DNA of 5,576 nt, taken from Nocardioides sp. GTDB taxonomy: Bacteria; Actinomycetota; Actinomycetes; Propionibacteriales; Nocardioidaceae. The DNA is taken from positions 1-5,576 of the forward strand of contig JARICB010000042.1 of the NCBI GenBank assembly GCA_029264225.1, given 5' to 3'. The notes under the pieces were generated by a model, which was given only the letters and a program-made list of their open reading frames with translations, was not told where the DNA came from and made no database searches. Position numbers and translations under genes: made by a program. Positions 1-5,075 of the stretch are shown in pieces. Positions within the stretch are counted from its first letter, which is position 1. Every line of letters begins with the position of its first letter.

Positions 1-477
1 GACGTCCTGGAATCGATCCGGGTCCTGGGTCGCGCCACCGGTCGGGAACTGCAGGCCGACAAGCTCGTCCAGACGATCCACGGTCGACTCACCGACGTCG
101 TACGTCGCGTGGCGCGGCGGTCCCGGCCACGCGTCGTCCTCCTCGAATGGACCGACCCGCCGTTCGCTCCCGGCCACTGGATCCCGGAGATGATCGACCT
201 CGCCGGCGGCGAACCGGTGCTCGGGCTGGCCGGCGAGAAGAGCGTGCGCACCACCTGGGAGGCGATCCACGAAGCGGAGCCGGACCTGATCGTCGTCGCT
301 CCGTGCGGCTATGACCGGGCGGGTGCGCAGACGCTGGCCGACGACATCGCAGACGTACTCCCGAAGGGAGTGCCGGTGCATGCCGTTGACGCCAACGCCT
401 CCTGGGCCCGGCCGGGCACCCGCCTTATCGACGGCATGGAGGAGCTGGCAGCACTCCTCAACACGATCAGCGGGTGA
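1..477 (+). CDS. ABC transporter substrate-binding protein, cobalamin/iron type (C-terminal part, 5' end outside window)
   Basis: The frame is open from the first base to a TGA at 475-477, giving 158 visible residues; the start lies upstream. The segment matches the C-terminal lobe of the periplasmic-binding-protein-2 family (BtuF/FecB/FhuD-like). It begins with a basic helix, then RPRVVLLEWTDPPF and GHWIPEMIDLAGG (about residues 43-70), the hallmark of the 'cobalamin-binding protein' subgroup. It continues with a TTWEAI-EPDLIVVAPCGYD segment and ends in a short helix (DGMEELAALLNTIS). In this family the protein captures a corrinoid or Fe-chelate for an ABC importer. The ligand cannot be told from this half, and some members of the subgroup lack a clear signal peptide, so location is open because the N-terminus is not visible. 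No permease or ATPase gene follows. Its last 11 bp overlap the convergent lipoprotein gene. Family call is firm; B12 as substrate is only inferred. Confidence 0.85.
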   Translation, partial: DVLESIRVLGRATGRELQADKLVQTIHGRLTDVVRRVARRSRPRVVLLEWTDPPFAPGHWIPEMIDLAGGEPVLGLAGEKSVRTTWEAIHEAEPDLIVVAPCGYDRAGAQTLADDIADVLPKGVPVHAVDANASWARPGTRLIDGMEELAALLNTISG

Positions 478-892
478 CCTCGCCGACCTGGATGGAGTCG
501 TAGCCCTGCGGCATGACTTGGCCGAGGCCTGGACATGACAACGGGCCCGACTCGTCGGTGTCGAGCTTCTCGGGACTCTCGGAGGTGCAGTGGATGGTTG
601 CCTGCGCCTGCCCATCGGCGACGAAGACGAACTCGAAGACTGCGAACCGGGGTTCGGCGTCCTCGTTGGTCACCTCACCCGTGATGACGGGCTGGACCGC
701 CTCCTCCATCGCGATCGTCGTCTTCTCACTGCCCAGCTTCCAGCCGTCAGCGACGGTGAAGCCGTTCCAGGTGAACTCCTGGCCCAGCTCGACCTTCTTC
801 GCCGCCGCCGGATCCTGCGCGGTGTCCTCCCCTGCGCACGCCACGACGATCAGCATCAGTAGAGCGACCAGGACGCCGCGCACCCGCTTCAC
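467..892 (-). CDS. small secreted lipoprotein of unknown function
   Basis: The product is 141 residues. The N-terminus is a lipoprotein signal: basic MKRVR, a hydrophobic stretch (residues 7-18), then VVAC with the lipidated cysteine at position 19. The mature part of about 123 residues starts with a polar linker, then shows a beta-rich pattern (ITGEVTNEDAEPRFAVFEFVF, given here as two strands around residues 70-90) resembling FxLYD-type immunoglobulin-like domains. Cys102 and Cys120 could form a disulfide outside the membrane. The start is GTG at 892-890 and shares four bases (GTGA) with the TGA stop of cbs, so it is probably translated by coupling from the cbs message. The 3' end runs 11 bp into the convergent transporter gene and no hairpin terminator separates them. 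No catalytic motif is visible. Being an exported lipoprotein is well supported; the domain resemblance is tentative and its job is unknown. Confidence 0.85.
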   Translation of the reverse strand: MKRVRGVLVALLMLIVVACAGEDTAQDPAAAKKVELGQEFTWNGFTVADGWKLGSEKTTIAMEEAVQPVITGEVTNEDAEPRFAVFEFVFVADGQAQATIHCTSESPEKLDTDESGPLSCPGLGQVMPQGYDSIQVGEVTR

Positions 893-2298
893 CCGCGGGC
901 CAGGAACGCGAGCAGGTCGTGACGGGTCAGCACGCCGACCGGCTTTCCGTCCTCCTGGACCAGCACGGCGTCGGAGTCCTCCAACAGACCGACTGCCTCG
1001 GTGGCCGACGAGGTCGAACCGATGGTCGGCAACGGAGCCGACATGTGCTGCTCCACCGGGTCGGTGAGCTTGGCGTGGCCGGTGAACAGGGCGTCCAGCA
1101 GCGTGCGCTCGGAGACCGAGCCGGCCACCTCGGCCGCCACGATCGGCGGCTCCGCGCGGACCACGGGCATCTGCGAGACGCCGTACTCGGCGAAGATGTG
1201 CACCGCCTCGGCGACCGTTTCACTCGGGTGCGTGTGCACCAGGTCGGGCAACTGGCCCGACTTGCCACGCAGCACTTCACCGACCGTGCGGGTCTGCTCG
1301 TCGTGGCCGTCGGTGGCGAAGCCGTATTGGCCGAGCCACTCGTCGTTGAAGATCTTGGTCAGGTAGCCGCGGCCCGAGTCGGGCAACAGCACCACGATCA
1401 CGGCGTTCTGGCCCTCGTCGGTGCCGGCCAGTTCGGCGGCCAACTGCTTGGCCGCAAACGCCGCCATGCCGGATGAACCGCCGACGAGCAGCGCCTCCTC
1501 ACGGGCCAGGCGACGGGTGAAGGCGAACGAGTCAGCGTCGGAGACCTCGATGATCCGATCAGCGACGTTGCGGTCGTAGCAGTCGGGCCAGAAGTCCTCC
1601 CCCACGCCTTCGACGAGGTAGGGACGACCCGAACCGCCCGAGTAGACCGACCCCGCCGGGTCGGCGCCGATGACCTTGACGTCGGGGTTCTGCTCCTTGA
1701 GGTAGCGACCGATGCCACTGATCGTGCCGCCGGTGCCGACGCCGCACACGAAGTGAGTGATCTTGCCGTCGGTCTGCTCCCAGATCTCCGGCCCCGTGGT
1801 CTCGTAGTGCGAGCGTGGGTTGTTGGGGTTGGAGTACTGGTCGGGCTTCCACGCCCCGGGCTGCGACGAGAGCCGGTCGGAGACGTTGTAGTAGGAATCC
1901 GGGTGCTCGGGAGCCACTGCGGTAGGGCACACGACGACCTCCGCGCCGTAGGCCTTCAACACGTTGCGCTTGTCCTCGCTCACCTTGTCGGGGCACACGA
2001 AGATGCACTTGTAGCCCTTGGCCTGCGCGACCATCGCAAGGCCGACCCCGGTATTGCCCGACGTGGGCTCGATGATCGTGCCGCCGGGCCGTAGCGCGCC
2101 CGAGGCTTCCGCTGCCTCGATCATCCGGGTAGCGATCCGGTCCTTTACCGAGCCGCCGGGGTTGAGGTACTCCACCTTGGCGAGCACGAGCGGCCCGGTC
2201 TGGTTGGTCGAGTCGTCGGGTCCCCGGTCGAGCGAGGTCGAGAGCCTCAGCAGTGGGGTGTTGCCGATCAGGTCAAGGAGCGAGTTCACATACTTCAC
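889..2298 (-). CDS. cbs: cystathionine beta-synthase with C-terminal CBS-domain pair
   Basis: This is a PLP enzyme of the transsulfuration pathway that condenses serine (or O-acetylserine) with homocysteine to cystathionine in the cytoplasm. With the GTG start at 2298 it has 469 residues, close to actinobacterial Cbs length. Visible motifs are LLDLIGNTPLLRL at the N-terminus, GGSVKDR with PLP lysine K52, the TSGNTG substrate loop (79-84), the GTGGT phosphate loop (188-192), GEDFWP (233-238, typical of Cbs rather than cysteine synthase CysK), and PDSG with S308 near the PLP ring. Two CBS domains follow (about 339-404 and 415-467), the usual site of nucleotide or S-adenosylmethionine control. 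No haem-binding N-terminal extension is seen. An in-frame ATG at 2364 would add 22 residues unlike the family and would run past the divergent hydrolase start. GTG 2301 is also possible, but 2298 fits the -10 box. The gene is followed by the coupled lipoprotein gene; no metB lies in the window. Confidence 0.95.
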   Translation of the reverse strand: MKYVNSLLDLIGNTPLLRLSTSLDRGPDDSTNQTGPLVLAKVEYLNPGGSVKDRIATRMIEAAEASGALRPGGTIIEPTSGNTGVGLAMVAQAKGYKCIFVCPDKVSEDKRNVLKAYGAEVVVCPTAVAPEHPDSYYNVSDRLSSQPGAWKPDQYSNPNNPRSHYETTGPEIWEQTDGKITHFVCGVGTGGTISGIGRYLKEQNPDVKVIGADPAGSVYSGGSGRPYLVEGVGEDFWPDCYDRNVADRIIEVSDADSFAFTRRLAREEALLVGGSSGMAAFAAKQLAAELAGTDEGQNAVIVVLLPDSGRGYLTKIFNDEWLGQYGFATDGHDEQTRTVGEVLRGKSGQLPDLVHTHPSETVAEAVHIFAEYGVSQMPVVRAEPPIVAAEVAGSVSERTLLDALFTGHAKLTDPVEQHMSAPLPTIGSTSSATEAVGLLEDSDAVLVQEDGKPVGVLTRHDLLAFLARG

Positions 2299-2304
2299 CA
2301 CGTC

Positions 2305-2310
2305 AATGTA
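2305..2310 (-). promoter_or_regulatory. putative -10 box of cbs (leaderless start)
   Basis: Read on the minus strand the hexamer is TACATT, a match to the actinobacterial TANNNT -10 pattern. Its last T is exactly 6 nt before the GTG at 2298, so transcription would begin on the start codon itself. A -35 element is not convincing (TTCATG at 2335-2330, spacer 19). A purine run GGGAG (2320-2316) lies 14-17 nt upstream of the candidate GTGs, too far for an ordinary Shine-Dalgarno site. Leaderless initiation is inferred. Confidence 0.5.
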
Positions 2311-2326
2311 GCCATCTCCCGGCCCG

Positions 2327-2332
2327 TAGCAT
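2327..2332 (+). promoter_or_regulatory. putative -10 box of the SGNH hydrolase gene (leaderless start)
   Basis: The hexamer TAGCAT fits TANNNT, and its last T is exactly 6 nt before the GTG at 2339. No purine-rich ribosome binding site precedes either GTG (2336 or 2339), which supports leaderless translation from 2339. No clear -35 hexamer is seen 16-19 nt upstream. The box lies only 16 bp from the oppositely oriented -10 box of cbs. Confidence 0.5.
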
Positions 2333-2338
2333 GAAGTG

Positions 2339-3349
2339 GTGGGAACAGCAGCCGCCGCACGCAAGCTCGCCTCCGCCGCCGCGTACGGCGGCGGTGGTCT
2401 TTCCGTGCTCGGTGCGGGGCTCTACGGCGTGCTGGTCGCGGAGGCAAAGTTCGCCCGCCGGACCATCGGAGTGCTCAGCGAAGCACCCCCTCCCGACTCG
2501 ACCGGCTGGTATGGCCGAGGCCGCCCCGGTCCGGCCATCAAGATCGCGCTGCTCGGCGACTCGAGCGCCGCCGGCTACGGTGTCGAGCGGGTCGAGGACA
2601 CTCCCGGCGCCCACCTCTGCAGCGGGCTGGCGGCACAGGCCGATCGACGCGTGCATCTGCGGGCCTTCGCCGTGGTCGGCGCGCAGTCGCGCGACCTGGG
2701 GAAACAGGTCGAGGCCGCGCTGGCTACTCATCCCGACGTGGCGGTGATCCTGATCGGCGCCAACGACGTGACCCACTCGGTCACCCCGTCACAGTCGGTG
2801 CGACACCTCTCCGAGGGCGTACGCCGCCTGCGCGAGGCGGGCGTGCAGGTCATCGTCGGCACCTGCCCCGATCTGGGCACCGTCAAGCCGATCCCGCCGC
2901 CACTCAAGCAGGTGGCCCGCTCCTGGTCGCGGCGACTGGCGGCCGCGCAGACCATTGCCGTGGTGGAGGCGGGCGGCCGCTCGGTCTCCCTCGGCTCGAT
3001 CCTGGGCCCGGAGTTCGCTGCCGCGCCGGCCCTGTTCTTCGGGCCCGACCAGTTCCACCCGTCGGCCGACGGCTACCGCCAACTGGGCGCCGTACTCGTG
3101 CCGTCGACGCTGGCTGCCCTGGGACTCGGGCCAGATGACGAGGCCGCTCCCGCGCCGCTGCGCGGTGAGGGCGTCATGCCAGTGGCAGCGGCCGCTGCTC
3201 AGGCCGTCAACCATCCCGGAACCGAGCTCGGCGGCACCGAGGTGTTGGGTTCGCAGCGCGGGTTGCGGGGTCGCTGGGTGGAGTTGCGCCGCCGCCGACG
3301 TCCTCCCGGCGGACAGATCGAGTCACCGGAGGACACCGAGGAGTCCTGA
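2339..3349 (+). CDS. membrane-anchored SGNH/GDSL-family hydrolase
   Basis: The product is 336 residues from GTG 2339; the preceding GTG at 2336 would add one valine. An N-terminal hydrophobic segment (about residues 10-36, rich in Ala/Gly/Leu) looks like a signal anchor, so the catalytic domain is probably outside the membrane. The SGNH blocks are present in order: IALLGDSSAAGYG with nucleophile S75, the oxyanion glycine in VVGAQ (G114), GANDV with N142, and DQFHPSADGY with D237 and H240 completing the triad. The tail from about residue 265 is Ala/Pro-rich, then basic (RRRRRPP) and ends acidic. The family includes esterases, lipases and carbohydrate deacetylases; the substrate is not evident. 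The arrangement next to cbs resembles Mycobacterium tuberculosis, where the GDSL esterase Rv1075c lies near cbs (Rv1077). Transcription is divergent from cbs and ends at a strong hairpin terminator. Confidence 0.9.
   Translation: MGTAAAARKLASAAAYGGGGLSVLGAGLYGVLVAEAKFARRTIGVLSEAPPPDSTGWYGRGRPGPAIKIALLGDSSAAGYGVERVEDTPGAHLCSGLAAQADRRVHLRAFAVVGAQSRDLGKQVEAALATHPDVAVILIGANDVTHSVTPSQSVRHLSEGVRRLREAGVQVIVGTCPDLGTVKPIPPPLKQVARSWSRRLAAAQTIAVVEAGGRSVSLGSILGPEFAAAPALFFGPDQFHPSADGYRQLGAVLVPSTLAALGLGPDDEAAPAPLRGEGVMPVAAAAAQAVNHPGTELGGTEVLGSQRGLRGRWVELRRRRRPPGGQIESPEDTEES
2373..2394. repeat. perfect inverted repeat, 9-bp GC arms, inside the hydrolase start region
   Basis: CCGCCGCCG (2373-2381) and CGGCGGCGG (2386-2394) are perfectly complementary around the 4-nt loop CGTA. 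It lies about 35 nt after the predicted leaderless start and encodes the Ala-Tyr-Gly run of the signal anchor. It would be a very stable mRNA hairpin, but it may be only a by-product of Ala (GCC) and Gly (GGC/GGT) codon runs. Confidence 0.45.
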
Positions 3350-3368
3350 CCCCGCCCCAACTGCACAG

Positions 3369-3403
3369 CAAAGGCCCACCCGAGCGCATCGGGTGGGCCT
3401 TTG
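3369..3403. terminator. bidirectional intrinsic terminator between convergent genes
   Basis: A 15-bp perfect stem, CAAAGGCCCACCCGA (3369-3383) against TCGGGTGGGCCTTTG (3389-3403), closes on the 5-nt loop GCGCA. Each strand ends the stem in a T run (TTT), so it can stop transcription from both sides. It sits 20 bp past the hydrolase stop codon (+) and 20 bp past the Bax inhibitor-1 family stop codon (-), as expected for a shared terminator. Confidence 0.92.
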
Positions 3404-3422
3404 ACGTGTGTACGACGATGTG

Positions 3423-4331
3423 TCAGTCGCTGCTGAAGATCGCCAGGATACGGAGCAGGTTGGTGTAGATCCAGACCAGGCTGACGGTCAGACCGAAGGC
3501 TGCGCGCCAGGACTCACTCTCCGGCAGACCTGCCTTGACCCCGTTCTCCACGAAGTCGAAGTCGAGGATCAGCATGAAGACACCCAGGACCAGGCCGCCG
3601 ATCGCGAACAGCAGGCCCATCCCGCCGAAGCCGAAGAAGCCGATCTGGTTGCCGAACATGCCCAGCACCATTTCGAGCAGACCCAGCGCCACCATGCCGA
3701 ACATGGCCGCGACCACGAAGGTGCGGAACCTGTTGCCGACCTGGATGTTGAAGAACTTGTAGGCAGCCAGCGTGCCCGCGAACGCGGCGAAGGTGCCGAG
3801 CACCGCCTGCAACACGATGCCGGTGTCGCCGACGTAGAGGCCGATGAACTTGCTGAAGGCGCCGAGCGCGACCCCCTCGAGCGCGGCGAAGGCGATCACC
3901 AGTGCGGGGCTGATGACCCGTTTGAACGAGTTGACCATCGAGAGCCCGAAGGCACCGAAGGAGCCGATCATCATCGCGAGGTAGAGCTTGCCGATCATGT
4001 CCTCGTTGACGGACTGCCCGCCGAAGGCATCCTCGGTGATGACGTCACCGGTGACGTACCAGGTGGCAGCGGCGAACGCGATGACGACCGCGAGGGTGAT
4101 CGCGGTCTTCTGCACGACCGAGTCGATCGTCATCCGGGCTTCGCTGCGAACATCGCCAGGCGTGCCCGTGCCCCACTGGGACGGGTCGCCGTAGGCGGGG
4201 TCCGTAGTGGTCTGGCCGTAGCCGGGGTAGGGCTGCCCGCCACCGGCGTAGGTCTGGTTGCCGTGCGCGTTGGTGCTGCTCGTGCCGTTGAATGCCTCGG
4301 AACGAGCGAAAATCGGGTTGTTGCTCTTCAT
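3423..4331 (-). CDS. Bax inhibitor-1/YccA family integral membrane protein
   Basis: The product is 302 residues. The first 65 or so are polar and rich in Pro, Gly, Tyr, Gln and Thr (for example GGGQPYPGYGQ, residues 30-40) and are predicted to be disordered in the cytoplasm. Seven hydrophobic segments follow at about 75-95, 113-133, 138-160, 172-192, 204-224, 236-256 and 277-298. The segment SPALVIAFAALEGVALGAFS (141-160) and the LDFDFVENG...GLP block (256-270) are characteristic of the YccA branch (COG4760). Relatives such as BsYetJ are pH-sensitive calcium-leak channels using a pair of aspartates; D257/D259 are candidates here, but that equivalence is not established. ATG 4331 was chosen over an ATG at 4415 because AAGGAG lies 5 nt before it and the family N-terminus (MKSNNPIF) starts there. 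The gene has its own promoter and ends just before the bidirectional terminator. Confidence 0.93.
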   Translation of the reverse strand: MKSNNPIFARSEAFNGTSSTNAHGNQTYAGGGQPYPGYGQTTTDPAYGDPSQWGTGTPGDVRSEARMTIDSVVQKTAITLAVVIAFAAATWYVTGDVITEDAFGGQSVNEDMIGKLYLAMMIGSFGAFGLSMVNSFKRVISPALVIAFAALEGVALGAFSKFIGLYVGDTGIVLQAVLGTFAAFAGTLAAYKFFNIQVGNRFRTFVVAAMFGMVALGLLEMVLGMFGNQIGFFGFGGMGLLFAIGGLVLGVFMLILDFDFVENGVKAGLPESESWRAAFGLTVSLVWIYTNLLRILAIFSSD

Positions 4332-4334
4332 GGT

Positions 4335-4342
4335 CTCTCCTT
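4335..4342 (-). promoter_or_regulatory. Shine-Dalgarno site fixing the Bax inhibitor-1 family gene start
   Basis: AAGGAGAG on the minus strand lies just upstream of ATG 4331; the core AAGGAG leaves a 5-nt spacer. It is the clearest ribosome binding site in the window and rules against the longer reading from ATG 4415. Confidence 0.85.
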
Positions 4343-4369
4343 GGAGGCCGCCGTTGCCGTCGCTATGAC

Positions 4370-4384
4370 GGGCACTTGGTGCCC
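4370..4384. repeat. palindrome over the predicted transcription start of the Bax inhibitor-1 family gene
   Basis: GGGCAC (4370-4375) and GTGCCC (4379-4384) are perfect inverted arms around TTG. Relative to the promoter at 4388-4415 it spans about -3 to +12, a position typical of a repressor operator, or it could form a small hairpin at the mRNA 5' end. The bound factor, if any, is unknown. Confidence 0.45.
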
Positions 4385-4387
4385 ACC

Positions 4388-4415
4388 ATCGTATCTGTGG
4401 GTCCATACTCCTCAA
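4388..4415 (-). promoter_or_regulatory. putative promoter of the Bax inhibitor-1 family gene
   Basis: Read on the minus strand: TTGAGG (4415-4410), a 16-nt spacer, then TACGAT (4393-4388). These match 4 of 6 bases of each housekeeping consensus hexamer (TTGACA, TATAAT). Transcription would start near 4381, leaving a 5' leader of about 50 nt before the ATG at 4331. The promoter lies 31 bp beyond the 3' end of the tRNA gene, so it would make the gene independent of the upstream def-tRNA unit. Confidence 0.6.
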
Positions 4416-4446
4416 CGCGCCATGCGCACCCTGTGTTCCCGTTTTG

Positions 4447-4520
4447 TGCCCCGGCTGGGACTCGAACCCAGACTGAGTCGCTTTTAAGGCGATTTCCTCT
4501 GCCGATTGGGATACCGGGGC
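4447..4520 (-). tRNA. tRNA with UAA anticodon (nominally Leu), type I variable loop
   Basis: The 74-nt gene folds as a cloverleaf: acceptor GCCCCGG/CCGGGGC with discriminator A73, T arm CTGGG-TTCGAGT-CCCAG, and anticodon arm ATCGC-CTTAAAA-GCGAC. T33 is followed by anticodon T34-A35-A36, reading UUA. G18G19 is present, T8-A14 and A15-T48 are compatible tertiary pairs, and the variable loop is only 5 nt (TCAGT). Two stem positions are mismatched (A27-C43 and C13-A22). No CCA is encoded. A36-A37-A38 is the usual MiaA recognition sequence. The anticodon predicts leucine, but bacterial tRNA-Leu normally has a long variable arm, so the true amino acid is uncertain. The 5' end directly follows the def stop codon, implying co-transcription and release by RNase P. 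A weak alternative promoter (-10 TACGCT, 4544-4539) inside def cannot be excluded. Confidence 0.92.
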
Positions 4521-5075
4521 TTACAGGTAGGTCTTGCGAGCGTAGATCGCGTGCGCTCCCGCCGCTCGGTCGAGGAAGAGCAGGCCCTCACAGTGGTCGA
4601 TCTCGTGCTGGAGCGCCCGCGCCTCGAAGGCGTTCGCCTCGAACGTGACCTGCTCGCCGGTGCCGGGGATCTCGCCTCGTACGACGACTCGGGTCGCCCG
4701 CTTCACGTCGCCGGTGAAGTCGGGCACGCTCATGCAGCCCTCACGTGCCTTCTCGTTGCGGCTCGACTCGATCACCTCTGCGTTGCAGAGCACAAACGTG
4801 CCGTGGTGGCCACGCGCCTTCGGGTGTTGCGAGACGTCGACGCAGAAGACCTTGACGCCGACCCCGACCTGGGGTGCAGCCAAACCCACGCACCCGGGCG
4901 AGACCCGCATCGTGGCCACCAGGTCGGCAGCCAGCTGGATGATCTCCGGGGCGGTCGGGTCGACCCGGTCGCCGTTGCTCGACAACACCTGATCCGGGGC
5001 CCGGACGACGGCGCGCAGCTGGCCCGCCACTCCCAGGTCCGCCTCGGTCCAGGTGAGCAGTCGCTCATCGATCAC
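4521..5075 (-). CDS. def: peptide deformylase
   Basis: This cytoplasmic metalloenzyme removes the formyl group from the N-terminal fMet of new proteins. At 184 residues it has the usual length. All three family motifs are present: VGLAAPQVG (63-71, with Q69), EGCMSVP (112-118, metal ligand C114) and HEIDH (157-161, ligands H157 and H161, catalytic E158). Motif 1 has Cys in place of the usual first Gly (CVGLAAPQ), and motif 2 has Met where Leu is more common. The N-terminus (MIDERLLTWTEADLGVAG) is longer and less conserved than in typical Def, so the exact start is less certain. GTG 5075 is favoured because its GTGA overlaps the TGA stop of the upstream ACT-domain gene, implying coupled translation. 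The TAA stop (4523-4521) touches the first base of the tRNA gene. It may be one of several Def paralogues, as is common in actinobacteria. Confidence 0.94.
   Translation of the reverse strand: MIDERLLTWTEADLGVAGQLRAVVRAPDQVLSSNGDRVDPTAPEIIQLAADLVATMRVSPGCVGLAAPQVGVGVKVFCVDVSQHPKARGHHGTFVLCNAEVIESSRNEKAREGCMSVPDFTGDVKRATRVVVRGEIPGTGEQVTFEANAFEARALQHEIDHCEGLLFLDRAAGAHAIYARKTYL

Noticed and set aside
513..1067. Plus-strand open frame of 184 codons opposite the lipoprotein and the cbs 3' end
   Set aside because: Shadow of two real genes; it crosses their junction and has no recognisable domain.
919..1476. Plus-strand open frame of 185 codons inside cbs
   Set aside because: It mirrors the cbs codons, is rich in Arg/Gly/His, shows no motif and no ribosome binding site, and cbs is unmistakable on the other strand.
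2299..2364. Extended cbs start at ATG 2364 (22 extra residues)
   Set aside because: The added residues do not resemble the family N-terminus and would overlap the divergent hydrolase start; GTG 2298 gives the normal Cbs beginning and fits the -10 box.
3369..3403. Palindrome considered as an attachment site or small RNA
   Set aside because: Its place between two convergent stop codons with T runs on both sides is fully explained by a bidirectional terminator.
4332..4415. Extended Bax inhibitor-1 family start at ATG 4415 (28 extra residues)
   Set aside because: The extension covers the predicted promoter and palindrome, while a strong AAGGAG site precedes ATG 4331.
4415..4446. Possible terminator downstream of the tRNA (GCGC-ATG-GCGC)
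   Set aside because: Only 4-bp arms and no T run on the minus strand; too weak to call.
3408..4487. Long plus-strand open frame (359 codons) opposite the Bax inhibitor-1 family gene
   Set aside because: It is antisense to a clear seven-helix protein, has an implausible D/E/H/Q-rich composition, crosses the terminator and the tRNA, and its end (RLGLEPRLSRF) is the familiar false translation of a tRNA complement.
4447..4520. Plus-strand reading of the tRNA, whose loop would give a UUA (stop-reading) anticodon
   Set aside because: The conserved GTTCGAGTCCC T-loop, G18G19 and discriminator position exist only on the minus strand, so the gene is minus and the anticodon is UAA.
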